Source: Verrucomicrobiota bacterium
Lineage (GTDB): Bacteria; Verrucomicrobiota; Verrucomicrobiia; Chthoniobacterales; Terrimicrobiaceae
Assembly: GCA_026398255.1 (NCBI GenBank)
Contig: JAPLTG010000013.1
Coordinates: forward strand, 35,792 to 99,791
Direction: 5' to 3'
Length of the DNA stretch: 64,000 nucleotides
How positions within the stretch are numbered: position 1 is the first letter of the stretch; the number at the start of each line of letters is the position of its first letter. Under the pieces are notes generated by a model. It was not told the DNA's origin. It worked only from the letters and a program-made list of their open reading frames with translations, and did no database searches. The translations under genes and the position numbers were made by a program. This document shows positions 16,920-25,451 of this stretch, in pieces.

Positions 16920-18896
16920 TCACCAGAAGGCCAAATAGAGCACGCCGGTGAGGATGATCACGCCCACGCCGGCGATGGCGGCGAAGCGGGAGGGTTCGAG
17001 GCTGATGGCGCTGTTGACCGGGAGTTTGATGGGCTCGCGCAGCGGGGTGAGAAGGGTGGCGATGCCGGAGGCGAGGAGCACGAGAAGGAAGCAAATCGCC
17101 ATGCGGTCGAGGAAGGAAATTGTCGGAGCGAACCAGAGTCCGGCGGAGACGATGGCGTCACTACCTCCCCATTTGAGGACGCCGTAGGCGACGACATTGA
17201 GAAGGATGCCCAGGGTGCCGACATAGCGCGGGGCGCGTGGGACAAAGAATCCGATGAGGAAGATGGCGAGGATGCCTGGCGAGACAAAGCCTTGAAATTC
17301 CTGGATGATCTTGAAGATGCCGCCGAGTTTCGGGTTGTCGAAATGCGGGGCGACGAGGATGGCGACGAGGACGAAAAGGACGACGAAGTAACGGCCGGCT
17401 TTCACGAGTTTCACTTCATCGGTGATCTTGGTGGCTTTCGCGTAGAGATCCATCGTGGCGATGGTCGAGGCGGAATTCAGCATCGAGGCGAGGGAGCTGA
17501 CGACGGCTCCGAAGAGGGCTGCGAGGACGAACCACGAGAGATACCAATGGTCGCGAAGGAGGTTTCGAACGAGCACGGGAAAGGCCGAGTCGTAGTCGTA
17601 TCCGACGAGGTGTGGGCCTTCGACGAGGGTTTTGTTGGCGGCGAGGGCCGTGGCGGATAGCTCGTTAATTTTGTTGGCCATGGCGATGGGTTCTGCCAAG
17701 GGGGCTGCAGCCACGCCAGCGATGGCGGCGTTTTTCTGCAGGGCCTTGAGGGCGAGTTCGGGCTGTTTGCTCACGACGGCTTCATCCACGACAATGGTCT
17801 CGTTAGGTTTGGAGGACTCGAGAGCGGAGATGTTTTTCTGAGCGGCGGATTCGTGGAGGTCGCCTGAGAAAAGGTTGAACGCGAGGATGCCGGGGATCAC
17901 GACCACGAAGGGGATGATGAGCTTGAGGAACGCCGCGAAGACGATGCCGAGCTGGCCTTCGGCGAGGGATTTCGAGCCGAGCGTGCGCTGGACGATATAT
18001 TGGTTCAGGCCCCAGTAGAAAAAGTTCGGAATCCAGAGGCCGAGGAGGAGGGCGGACCAAGGGATGTCGGTATCCTCGAGTGGGCGGACCATGTGGAGTT
18101 TTCCGCCGGAGCCATTCGGTCCGTTCTGAACGACGGCTTCGCCGTTGCGGCCATCGTTGAGGAGGATGAGTCGATCGAGGGCGTTTGCGTTTTGTAGGTC
18201 CTCGATGGTGGCTTGGGAGTTCGCGACTTTGGTGGCGATCAGGGTTTCGGCAGGGGTTTCGCGGAGGGTATCCATGGCGAGCCACATGACGACCGCGCCG
18301 CCAGCGATGAGGCCGGCGCCCCAGATGAGATCGGTCCACGCGCAGGCTTTGAGGCCGCCGGCGAAAACATAGGCGGCCGAGAGGATGCCGATGAGCCAGC
18401 AACCTGCGACGAGATCACCAAGGATCGGGGTGCCTGCGTAGTAGCCGGAGATGAATTTTGCGCCGCTGAAAATGACCGAGGCGGTCGGCACAACGACGAG
18501 GACGAAAATCGTGAGCAGGGCCATGACGAGGCGGGCCGAAAGACCGAAGCGGTATTCGAGAAATTCCGGGATCGTGTAGATGCCGGTGCGGAGGAAGCGC
18601 GGGAGGAAGAAAAAGGCGACTAAAACGAGAGTCACGGCGGCCATCCACTCGTAGGAGGCGACGGCCATTCCGAGCCAGTTGGCGGCGGAGCCGGACATGC
18701 CGACGAATTGCTCGGTCGAGATATTCGCGGCGATGAGGGAAAAGCCGACGAGCCACCAAGTGAGTCCGCGCCCAGCGAGGAAGTAGCCGCTCGTGCCGGT
18801 GTCTTGGCCAGATTCATCGCGGGCTTTCCAGATGCCAAAGGCGATGACGCCAACAACGGCGACCGAGAAGAGGGAGAGTTCAAGGAGTGTATTCAT
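16920..18896 (-). CDS. Sodium/solute symporter, SSS (SLC5) family
   Basis: A 658-residue polytopic transporter. FLAGRGLTWWLVGFSLIAAN followed by ISTEQFVGMSG is the SSS sodium-site region, and YIVQRTLGSKSLAEGQ is typical of SGLT-like members, suggesting a sugar or related substrate. It is longer than usual because of an Ala/Glu/Lys-rich hydrophilic insertion of about 80 residues after LFSGDLHESAAQ, plus a shorter Gly/Asn-rich loop. Its TGA (16922-16920) formed a GTGA overlap with the downstream SGNH hydrolase before the IS1595 element landed 7 nt past the stop, so its own coding sequence is intact. Confidence 0.9.
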   Translation of the reverse strand: MNTLLELSLFSVAVVGVIAFGIWKARDESGQDTGTSGYFLAGRGLTWWLVGFSLIAANISTEQFVGMSGSAANWLGMAVASYEWMAAVTLVLVAFFFLPRFLRTGIYTIPEFLEYRFGLSARLVMALLTIFVLVVVPTASVIFSGAKFISGYYAGTPILGDLVAGCWLIGILSAAYVFAGGLKACAWTDLIWGAGLIAGGAVVMWLAMDTLRETPAETLIATKVANSQATIEDLQNANALDRLILLNDGRNGEAVVQNGPNGSGGKLHMVRPLEDTDIPWSALLLGLWIPNFFYWGLNQYIVQRTLGSKSLAEGQLGIVFAAFLKLIIPFVVVIPGILAFNLFSGDLHESAAQKNISALESSKPNETIVVDEAVVSKQPELALKALQKNAAIAGVAAAPLAEPIAMANKINELSATALAANKTLVEGPHLVGYDYDSAFPVLVRNLLRDHWYLSWFVLAALFGAVVSSLASMLNSASTIATMDLYAKATKITDEVKLVKAGRYFVVLFVLVAILVAPHFDNPKLGGIFKIIQEFQGFVSPGILAIFLIGFFVPRAPRYVGTLGILLNVVAYGVLKWGGSDAIVSAGLWFAPTISFLDRMAICFLLVLLASGIATLLTPLREPIKLPVNSAISLEPSRFAAIAGVGVIILTGVLYLAFW

Positions 18897-18971
18897 GAAT
18901 TAGAGGCTGAGACTGAGGGGGGGTGACTACATCAAAAGCGATTCACCGTCTGTCAAAATAATAAAACCCCT

Positions 18972-18995
18972 CCGGCCTCCGGACGAGGAGGCCGG
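18972..18995 (-). terminator. Intrinsic terminator downstream of the phosphatase-glyA gene
   Basis: CCGGCCTCC (18972-18980) and GGAGGCCGG (18987-18995) form a 9-bp stem. On the minus strand it is followed by GGAGGGGTTTTATTATTTT. Confidence 0.75.
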
Positions 18996-19050
18996 GATAA
19001 ATGTTCCTGAGGGATTTTCATTATTCCGCGCTTGGCGAAAGGCGATTTTT

Positions 19051-20772
19051 TTAGGGAAGCGGGAAGCGCGAGGTGAAAGCCAGCACTTCTTTACGCAAGG
19101 CGGTGAGGGCGGCTTCGTCGTGGCGTTTCTTCAATGCGGAGTCAATGAAGTCGGCCACTTGCATCATGTCGTCCTCGCGCAGGCCGCGTGTGGTCATGGC
19201 CGGAGTGCCGATGCGGATGCCGCCGGTTTTCATGATCGACTCGGTGTCGAATGGGATGGCGTTTTTGTTCACCGTGATGGCGGCCTTGTCCAAGACCTCG
19301 GAGGCCTCGGCGCCGGTGATGCCGGCAGGGCGGAGGTCGACGAGCATGACATGGTTGTCTGTGCCGCCCGAGACGATGCGGTGGCCGAGCATGGCGAGCC
19401 GCGCGGCGAGGGCCTTGGCGTTGCTCACGACTTGGTGGGCGTAATCCTTGAAGTCGGGTTGGAGAGCCTCGCGGAAGCAGACCGCCTTCGCGGCGATGAC
19501 ATGCATGAGCGGGCCGCCTTGGACTCCTGGAAAAGTCTGGGCGTCGATTTTTTTGGCAAACTGCTCCTTGCACATGACCAGACCGGCACGCGGGCCGCGC
19601 AGGCTTTTGTGCGTGGTGGTGGTAACGAAGTCGGCGTGCGGGAAAGGCGAGGGGTGAACGCCACCGGCTACGAGACCCGAGATATGGGCCATGTCCACGA
19701 AAAGGTAGGCGCCGACGGAATCGGCGATCTCCCGCATGCGCTGGAAATCGATGATCCGCGGGTAGGCCGAGGCGCCGGCGGTGATCATTTTCGGACGGAC
19801 CTCCAGAGCTTGGCGCGCAAGGGCGTCGTAATCGATCGTTTCGGTCTCGCGGCTCACTCCGTAGTGGGAAACCTCGTAGAGCTTGCCCGAGAAATTCGCC
19901 TTGTGGCCGTGGGTGAGGTGGCCGCCGTGGGCGAGGTCCATGGTGAGGATTTTGTCGCCGGGGGTGAGGACGCTGAAATAGACAGCCATGTTGGCTTGGC
20001 TGCCGCTGTGGGGTTGCACATTGGCATGCTCGGCGCCGAAGAGTTTCTTCGCACGGTCGATCGCCAGCGTTTCCACGATGTCCACATACTCGCAACCGCC
20101 ATACCAGCGTTTGCCGGGGTAGCCCTCGGCGTATTTGTTGGTGAGGCAGGAACCCTGCGCCTCCATCACGGCGCGGCTGGTGAAATTCTCGCTCGCGATC
20201 AGCTCGATGTGCTCAAACTGGCGGCGGTGTTCTTTCTGGATCGCTGAGGCGATCTCGGGGTCGGTTTCGGCGAGGGCGGATGTGTCGGGTTGGGTGTCGA
20301 GCGAGGTGGGCATGGGATTTTGGTTGATCATTCGCATTACGGAGGGGAGGGCCTTTTCGATGCTGCGTTTGCATTCAGCGTAGACCGCGCGGCCTTGTCC
20401 GATAGGATCGGGCACATCGGGGCAGCCTTTTTCATCGAAACGCAGCAGGCGGACCTTGTGGATAAATTCGGGGAAAAACAAATCGAGGAGCCGGCGGTGG
20501 TCCTCCGTCATCACAAAGATGTGCGTGGATTTTTCGAGGAGATTCTCGGTGACCGGCTGGCTGCGGAATTTCGTGAGTTCCACCCCCTCCGCAGCGAGCA
20601 CATCGACGGCGTCGCGGCTGGCAGGCTGGCCCTTGCCCGCGCTGAGGCCGGCGGACTCGGTGGTGATATCGCGAGCGCCCGAGGCGAGTTTTCGAAACAG
20701 CGCCTCCGCCATGGGACTGCGGCACACATTGCCCGTGCAGACGAAAAGGACATGGCGGTTTTTCTGACTCAT
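19051..20772 (-). CDS. glyA: Fusion of LMW protein phosphatase and serine hydroxymethyltransferase
   Basis: A single uninterrupted 573-residue frame. Residues 5-150 are a low-molecular-weight phosphatase: P-loop [13 protein letters not shown] (Cys12, Arg18) and general acid Asp122 in VPDPIGQG. Residues about 165-573 are a full Gly[24 protein letters not shown] and the PLP lysine block [14 protein letters not shown] (Lys389). GlyA interconverts serine and glycine with tetrahydrofolate. A linker rich in Pro/Thr/Asp joins them. An internal ATG at 20313 (MPTSLDTQP) could give free GlyA but has no clear ribosome binding site. In Bacillus the separate genes ywlE, rpiB and glyA are neighbours, so the fusion is biologically plausible. 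Confidence 0.93.
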   Translation of the reverse strand: MSQKNRHVLFVCTGNVCRSPMAEALFRKLASGARDITTESAGLSAGKGQPASRDAVDVLAAEGVELTKFRSQPVTENLLEKSTHIFVMTEDHRRLLDLFFPEFIHKVRLLRFDEKGCPDVPDPIGQGRAVYAECKRSIEKALPSVMRMINQNPMPTSLDTQPDTSALAETDPEIASAIQKEHRRQFEHIELIASENFTSRAVMEAQGSCLTNKYAEGYPGKRWYGGCEYVDIVETLAIDRAKKLFGAEHANVQPHSGSQANMAVYFSVLTPGDKILTMDLAHGGHLTHGHKANFSGKLYEVSHYGVSRETETIDYDALARQALEVRPKMITAGASAYPRIIDFQRMREIADSVGAYLFVDMAHISGLVAGGVHPSPFPHADFVTTTTHKSLRGPRAGLVMCKEQFAKKIDAQTFPGVQGGPLMHVIAAKAVCFREALQPDFKDYAHQVVSNAKALAARLAMLGHRIVSGGTDNHVMLVDLRPAGITGAEASEVLDKAAITVNKNAIPFDTESIMKTGGIRIGTPAMTTRGLREDDMMQVADFIDSALKKRHDEAALTALRKEVLAFTSRFPLP

Positions 20773-20888
20773 GCGGTGCGCGGCACTTTAGTTCGACGAT
20801 CAACCAAGTCAACGCGCGGAGTGCGGCGGGGGCATTGCCCCGAAACAAGCGCTTGAGGGCAAGTGGCAGAGAGCTTATGGATTGATTC

Positions 20889-21089
20889 ATGAAACCCTGC
20901 GAATCCACAGAAATTCCTAATTCGCCGCTCGGCGAGGGGACTGTGAACGAGCGGCATTTTGCGATGAAGGAGGCTTGGAAAAACAAACCCGGCAATCGCT
21001 ACACCGCCGAGGAACTCCGTGCCCCGGGTGTTCCTGGCGAGTGGGATTTGGTCGCATCCGCAGAGGTGTATCTTTGGCCGTGCCCGTGA
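20889..21089 (+). CDS. Small protein (66 aa) coupled to a nucleotidyltransferase
   Basis: Starts ATG 20889 and ends TGA 21087-21089, which overlaps the GTG of the next gene as GTGA. The sequence is charged and soluble, with NRYTAEELRAPGVPGEWDLV near the C-terminus, and has no signal or membrane segment. I do not recognise the family. Tight coupling to a putative AbiEii-type nucleotidyltransferase makes an antitoxin or adaptor role possible; this is inference from position only. Confidence 0.6.
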   Translation: MKPCESTEIPNSPLGEGTVNERHFAMKEAWKNKPGNRYTAEELRAPGVPGEWDLVASAEVYLWPCP

Positions 21090-21829
21090 ACTCCGAGGCA
21101 GTCGATTGGAGTGCCGTGAAGCGCGTTCTGTCGCGAATCGGCGAGATGTCGGGGGATTTTTTGGAGGGCAATATCCTGATCGGTGGGGGCGCGGCGTGGT
21201 TTTACCGCAGTTTGCTGGAGACCACCAACGATCCCGATTTTCGAGTGCCGGCATTCAGTGATGAGGAGGATAGAATTTGGCTTTCCAAGGATATCGACTT
21301 CATCGGCACGAAAAGGGAGGAGATCGCGGGTTGTCTTGGGGTTTCGTGCGAAGGGGACCCTCCAGCAGCGGTGATTGACGGAATCTGGATCGACTCGCCA
21401 AACGAGGGGCTTTTCATCACGCGGGACAGGGCTTTGCCGACTGCGCTTCGAACGGCGTTGCCCAGCGGTGTTGAATTCCTCGTCGCCAGTCCGATCCTCC
21501 TGCACCGGGAAAAAACGGAATTGATTTCGAGAAAATCCCGCCCGCAGGACCGCCTGCACCTAAAAACTCTTTTGCAGGCCTCGAGGTTGGTTCTTTGCCA
21601 ACTCATGGAGATCGACGCATTCACCAAGGGCTCTTGCCGGGAGTTGTTTCGTTTGCTCAAGGAGGCTCAGGAAATTTCGCCGGTCATTCTCATCAATCCA
21701 GTTCTTCGCCGGAGGATGATTGCCGCGATGGCTCGGATGAGAACGGAACCGCTTTGCAGGAGTTGCGTGCATCTGTTGGAAAAACAAATTCTGCCCTTGA
21801 TGGCATCCGCTCCCAGCGGTCTTGAGTGA
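21086..21829 (+). CDS. Nucleotidyltransferase-fold protein (AbiEii/MNT-like)
   Basis: About 247 residues from GTG 21086. The pol-beta-type signature is ILIGGGAAWFYRSL followed about 30 residues later by WLSKDIDFIG (Asp69, Asp71), the hGG...DhD pattern of AbiEii/MNT nucleotidyltransferases. Later RPQDRLHLKTLLQ resembles the conserved Arg/Lys-Asp block. The C-terminal half is helical. Such enzymes often act as toxins that nucleotidylate tRNA or proteins. It is preceded by a coupled 66-aa gene and followed 21 nt later by selO. The stop was verified; the GTG start is favoured by the overlap. Confidence 0.7.
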   Translation: MNSEAVDWSAVKRVLSRIGEMSGDFLEGNILIGGGAAWFYRSLLETTNDPDFRVPAFSDEEDRIWLSKDIDFIGTKREEIAGCLGVSCEGDPPAAVIDGIWIDSPNEGLFITRDRALPTALRTALPSGVEFLVASPILLHREKTELISRKSRPQDRLHLKTLLQASRLVLCQLMEIDAFTKGSCRELFRLLKEAQEISPVILINPVLRRRMIAAMARMRTEPLCRSCVHLLEKQILPLMASAPSGLE

Positions 21830-21850
21830 AGGCCTGCGGGAATAATCTTC

Positions 21851-23287
21851 GTGAATAAAAACGCAAATCCCATCGATGCTGGTTGGCGGTTCGATAATTC
21901 CTATGTGCGCCTGCCGGAGGAGTTGTTCCTTCCTCAAAATCCCGAACCGGTGGCGAAGCCGGCGATGGTGGTTTTGAACCGCGCCCTTGCCAAGTCGATG
22001 GGTTTGGATGCCGACGCGCTGGAGGCCGAGGTTTTCGCGGGAAACAAAATTCCACCGGGCGCGGAGCCGATTGCTCAGGCCTATGCGGGGCATCAATTCG
22101 GGAATTTCACGATGCTAGGGGATGGTCGCGCGATTTTGCTCGGCGAGCATTTGACGCCCGCTGGCGCCCGGCTTGATGTGCAATTGAAGGGCTCGGGGCG
22201 GACGCCTTTTTCGCGGCGTGGCGATGGTCGCGCGGCGCTGGGGCCGATGCTTCGCGAATACATCATCAGCGAGGCGATGAACGGTCTGGGGATTCCCACC
22301 ACGCGCAGTCTCGTAGTGGTGACGACTGGCGAAACGGTTTATCGCGACACCGGATTGCCCGGCGCGGTGCTGACGCGGATCGCCGCGAGCCACATTCGCG
22401 TGGGGACTTTCGAGTATTTGGCGGCGACGCGGAATCTTGATGCGTTGCGCGCCCTCGCCGACCACACGCAAAAACGCCATTATCCAGACCTCGCTGTCGA
22501 GTCGCACCGGGCACTGCTCGAAGCAATCATCGAACGCCAGGCGGCACTCGTTGCGCGATGGATGCTGGTGGGTTTCATCCATGGGGTCATGAACACCGAC
22601 AACATGGCGCTCTCCGGGGAGACGATCGACTACGGCCCCTGCGCGTTCATGGACACCTACGACCCCGAGACGGTCTTCAGCTCGATCGACCGCCAGAGCC
22701 GCTACGCCTATGGAAACCAATCCCGCATCGCGCATTGGAACCTCGCCCGACTCGCCGAGACCTTCCTGCCGCTTCTCGATGACGACGAAACTCGAGGCGT
22801 CGAGATCGCCAAGGAAATCCTCGGAATTTTTCCGGAGCGTTTCGAGTCCCATTGGCTCGGCGGGATGAGGGAGAAATTGGGTTTGTTCAACGCGGAGAGC
22901 GAGGATTTGGGTTTGGCTGGCGAATTGCTCGAAATCATGGCGCGTGAACAATGGGATTTCACTAACACCTTCCGAAATCTGAATCCCGCCGCCGAAGCTC
23001 CGGGACTGGGCGCTTGGCAGGCAAAATGGCAGGCGAGACTTTCGCGCCAGCCTCAAACCATCGAGGACGCCCTCGCGCGAATGCACAAGTCGAACCCCGC
23101 CGTCATTCCAAGAAACCACAAAGTCGAGGAAGCCCTCGCGGCAGCCGTTGCTAGCGGCGATCTCGGCCCGATGCATCGCTTGCTCGAGGCACTTTCCAAC
23201 CCCTTCGAAGACGCTTCTGAAAAGGAACACTACCGCAACCCAGCCCCTGCTGGCAGCGAGACGTATCAAACCTTCTGCGGGACTTGA
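21851..23287 (+). CDS. selO: Protein adenylyltransferase SelO (YdiU family)
   Basis: A 478-residue pseudokinase that transfers AMP from ATP to Ser/Thr/Tyr of proteins. Blocks present are AYAGHQFGNFTMLGDGRA, LKGSGRTPFSRRGDGRAALG, HGVMNTDNMALSGETIDYG and the C-terminal YQTFCGT with the conserved redox Cys. The start is GTG 21851, 21 nt after the nucleotidyltransferase gene, so co-transcription is likely. The length is typical for the bacterial family. Confidence 0.95.
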   Translation: MNKNANPIDAGWRFDNSYVRLPEELFLPQNPEPVAKPAMVVLNRALAKSMGLDADALEAEVFAGNKIPPGAEPIAQAYAGHQFGNFTMLGDGRAILLGEHLTPAGARLDVQLKGSGRTPFSRRGDGRAALGPMLREYIISEAMNGLGIPTTRSLVVVTTGETVYRDTGLPGAVLTRIAASHIRVGTFEYLAATRNLDALRALADHTQKRHYPDLAVESHRALLEAIIERQAALVARWMLVGFIHGVMNTDNMALSGETIDYGPCAFMDTYDPETVFSSIDRQSRYAYGNQSRIAHWNLARLAETFLPLLDDDETRGVEIAKEILGIFPERFESHWLGGMREKLGLFNAESEDLGLAGELLEIMAREQWDFTNTFRNLNPAAEAPGLGAWQAKWQARLSRQPQTIEDALARMHKSNPAVIPRNHKVEEALAAAVASGDLGPMHRLLEALSNPFEDASEKEHYRNPAPAGSETYQTFCGT

Positions 23288-23311
23288 GCCGATGCAGAAA
23301 TAGAGGCTCGC

Positions 23312-23719
23312 TCAAAGAAACGGGTTCACCACGCGCACATCATTGTAGATTTGGCCGTGGTTCAAATCCTCGGTGTAGAGCGTGTCGCACCTGAGTTCAG
23401 ACGCAGCAACAATAATGGCGGCGTCCCAGTAGGAAATTCCATGGGTCTTCTGGATCTCGAGAGTTTTCATGACCGAGGCAGCGTCCGGAATTTGGCAATC
23501 AAAAGTCAGTAACCATCGGGCGGATTGCATGAGCGCCGAGGAATTCAATCCAATGCGGCTTTTGCAAAGGCAGGTGTGGAGAAACTCCTGAATCACCTGA
23601 ATGGAAAGATGGATTTCGGAATCTTCGATAAGCGTCAGGGCCAAGCGCCGTTTGGAGGCATCCTCGGGCGCTTCCGAAACGGCGTAGATGAAAATATTCG
23701 TGTCGAAAAATGTGCTCAC
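23312..23719 (-). CDS. vapC: Type II toxin, PIN-domain ribonuclease VapC
   Basis: About 135 residues. The PIN acidic residues are visible: FFDTNIFIYAV at the N-terminus, QVIQEFLHT, SYWDAAIIVAA and LYTEDLNHGQ. It is a Mg-dependent RNase held inactive by VapB. GTG 23719 overlaps the vapB stop as GTGA; a GTG two codons upstream is also in frame. Lower GC than neighbours hints at horizontal acquisition. Confidence 0.88.
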   Translation of the reverse strand: MSTFFDTNIFIYAVSEAPEDASKRRLALTLIEDSEIHLSIQVIQEFLHTCLCKSRIGLNSSALMQSARWLLTFDCQIPDAASVMKTLEIQKTHGISYWDAAIIVAASELRCDTLYTEDLNHGQIYNDVRVVNPFL

Positions 23720-23976
23720 TCCCACCGATCCTTCTGGCGGTCGTATATTTCTTCTCGTTGGAATGTCCCAACGGGCTCGGTGATTTTAATGCCGGATAGC
23801 GCCTTGAGGAGATTGGCCGTGCGCGCTTTCCGTTCCGTCTCGGGGTCGGGGATTTCGTGACTCATGGCGTATTCCAATCCTTGAACGACTAGTTCCTTAA
23901 GGGTGGTTTTTCGTTGAGCGGCAGTGATTTTTGCCCGATGCAGCAGGGTTTCTGGCAAGTCAATCGTGGTTTTCAT
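23716..23976 (-). CDS. vapB: VapB-type antitoxin (ribbon-helix-helix)
   Basis: An 86-residue protein beginning MKTTIDLPETLLHRAKITAA, the typical ribbon-helix-helix strand and helix of VapB proteins, followed by a charged C-terminus that would wrap the toxin. The upstream inverted repeat at 23980-24009 is a likely operator. It overlaps vapC. Confidence 0.85.
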   Translation of the reverse strand: MKTTIDLPETLLHRAKITAAQRKTTLKELVVQGLEYAMSHEIPDPETERKARTANLLKALSGIKITEPVGTFQREEIYDRQKDRWE

Positions 23977-23979
23977 AAA

Positions 23980-24009
23980 ACAATATGTGTTGCTATACGG
24001 CAATATTGT
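23980..24009 (-). promoter_or_regulatory. Candidate VapBC operator/promoter
   Basis: Inverted repeat ACAATAT (23980-23986) and ATATTGT (24003-24009), directly upstream of the vapB start. On the minus strand a TTGACA-like -35 overlaps its distal arm and lies in the 3' end of the M20 peptidase gene. Confidence 0.55.
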
Positions 24010-25343
24010 CAAACTTTCGCCAACTCCTCGAGCACGGCTTTGTTCAGACGGATTCCGAGGAGGAAGTTTTCGATGGGAAAATTTTCATCGGGGGCGTGGG
24101 CTTTGGCGTCGGGGGAGGCCAAGGCGAGCAGCAGGGCGGGCCGGCCGAGGACTCGCTGGAAATCCGTGAGGATCGGGATCGAGCCGCCTTCGCGCATGAG
24201 GGCGGGTTTTTTGCCGAAGACTTTTTCGAGCGCGCGCCGAGCGGCGAGGCCCTCGGGGCTGATCGGGTCGAGCATGAACGGCTCGCCGCCGTGGCCGTCA
24301 ATGAACTCAAGACGCACACCGCGTGGGCGGTGTTTTTCGAAATGGCGGCGGGCGAGCGCGAGGATTTTGTCGGGTTTTTGATCCGGCACGAGGCGGAAGG
24401 AGATTTTGAAGAAGGCGTGGGCGGGGAGGACGGTTTTGCTGCCTTCGCCTTGGTATCCGCCGCCGAGGCCGTTGATCTCGGCGGTGGGGCGCGCGCCGAT
24501 GCGTTCCATGCCGGAATAGCCGGCCTCGCCGGCGAGTTCCTCAACGCCTGCTTCGCGGGCGATGTCGGCGTCGGTGAGCGGGGACTCGGCAGCGGCTTGG
24601 CGTTCCCACTCCGCGAGGGGTTTCACCTGGTCGTAAAATCCCTCGATCGCCACGCGGCTTTCGGTGTCATGCAGGCTGGCGATGAGGCGGGCGGCGGCGG
24701 TGGCGGGGTTCGCAACGGCCCCACCGTAGATGCCGGAGTGCAAATCCTGAGCCGGGCCGTGCACGCGAACTTCCATCGTGGCGATGCCGCGTAGGCCGTA
24801 GCTGAGGGTGGGGTAGCCATCGACAGCCATGCCGGTGTCCGAAATCGCGATGGCGTCGCAGGCGAGTTCGGCGCGGTGTTTTTCCAGAAACCCCGCGAGA
24901 TGCTTGCTGCCGATCTCCTCTTCGCCCTCGATGAGGAAAATCACATTCACCGGCAGAGTGCCTTCCGCTAAGGCCTCGCCGACGCCAAGGATGTGCGCGA
25001 GGATTTGGCCTTTGTTGTCCGAGGAGCCGCGCCCGAAAATCCTCCCCTCTCGGATCGTGGGTTCGAAGGGCGGAGTGGTCCAAAGCTCGAGCGGTTCGGG
25101 GGGTTGGACATCGTAGTGGCCGTAAATGAGGACAGTTTTTTTGGCGGGATCGCGCGGGGTTTTGCCGACGACCACGGCGTTGCCGGCGGTTTCCTCGCGG
25201 CGGGCGTCGAGGCCGAGGGAGCGCAATTTTTCCACCAACCAATCCGCGCAGCGCCCCATGTCCACCGCATGCGCGGCTTGCGCCGAAACGCTTGGGATGG
25301 CGACAAATTCCAGTAGTTCCTGAACTCTCGGGTCTGTATTCAT
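24009..25343 (-). CDS. M20-family dipeptidase/metallopeptidase
   Basis: A 444-residue two-metal peptidase. The metal and catalytic motifs are LIYGHYDVQPPEP (His, Asp), GRGSSDNKGQ (bridging Asp), LIEGEEEIGS (catalytic Glu pair), SDTGM and a late AHAPDENFPI (His). A dimerisation domain lies between about residues 190 and 320. It probably cleaves dipeptides or acyl-amino acids in the cytoplasm. The start is ATG 25343. Its last codons overlap the vapBC control region. Confidence 0.9.
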   Translation of the reverse strand: MNTDPRVQELLEFVAIPSVSAQAAHAVDMGRCADWLVEKLRSLGLDARREETAGNAVVVGKTPRDPAKKTVLIYGHYDVQPPEPLELWTTPPFEPTIREGRIFGRGSSDNKGQILAHILGVGEALAEGTLPVNVIFLIEGEEEIGSKHLAGFLEKHRAELACDAIAISDTGMAVDGYPTLSYGLRGIATMEVRVHGPAQDLHSGIYGGAVANPATAAARLIASLHDTESRVAIEGFYDQVKPLAEWERQAAAESPLTDADIAREAGVEELAGEAGYSGMERIGARPTAEINGLGGGYQGEGSKTVLPAHAFFKISFRLVPDQKPDKILALARRHFEKHRPRGVRLEFIDGHGGEPFMLDPISPEGLAARRALEKVFGKKPALMREGGSIPILTDFQRVLGRPALLLALASPDAKAHAPDENFPIENFLLGIRLNKAVLEELAKV

Positions 25344-25451
25344 AATCTATATATTGTGGTTGGCGAAACTTAGCTCCACCGGATGTTGTATTTTTGTCCT
25401 TGCCCGATCCGGCGTCATTTCTAACCTTTCCGAAACTTAACCAAGCCTGCC

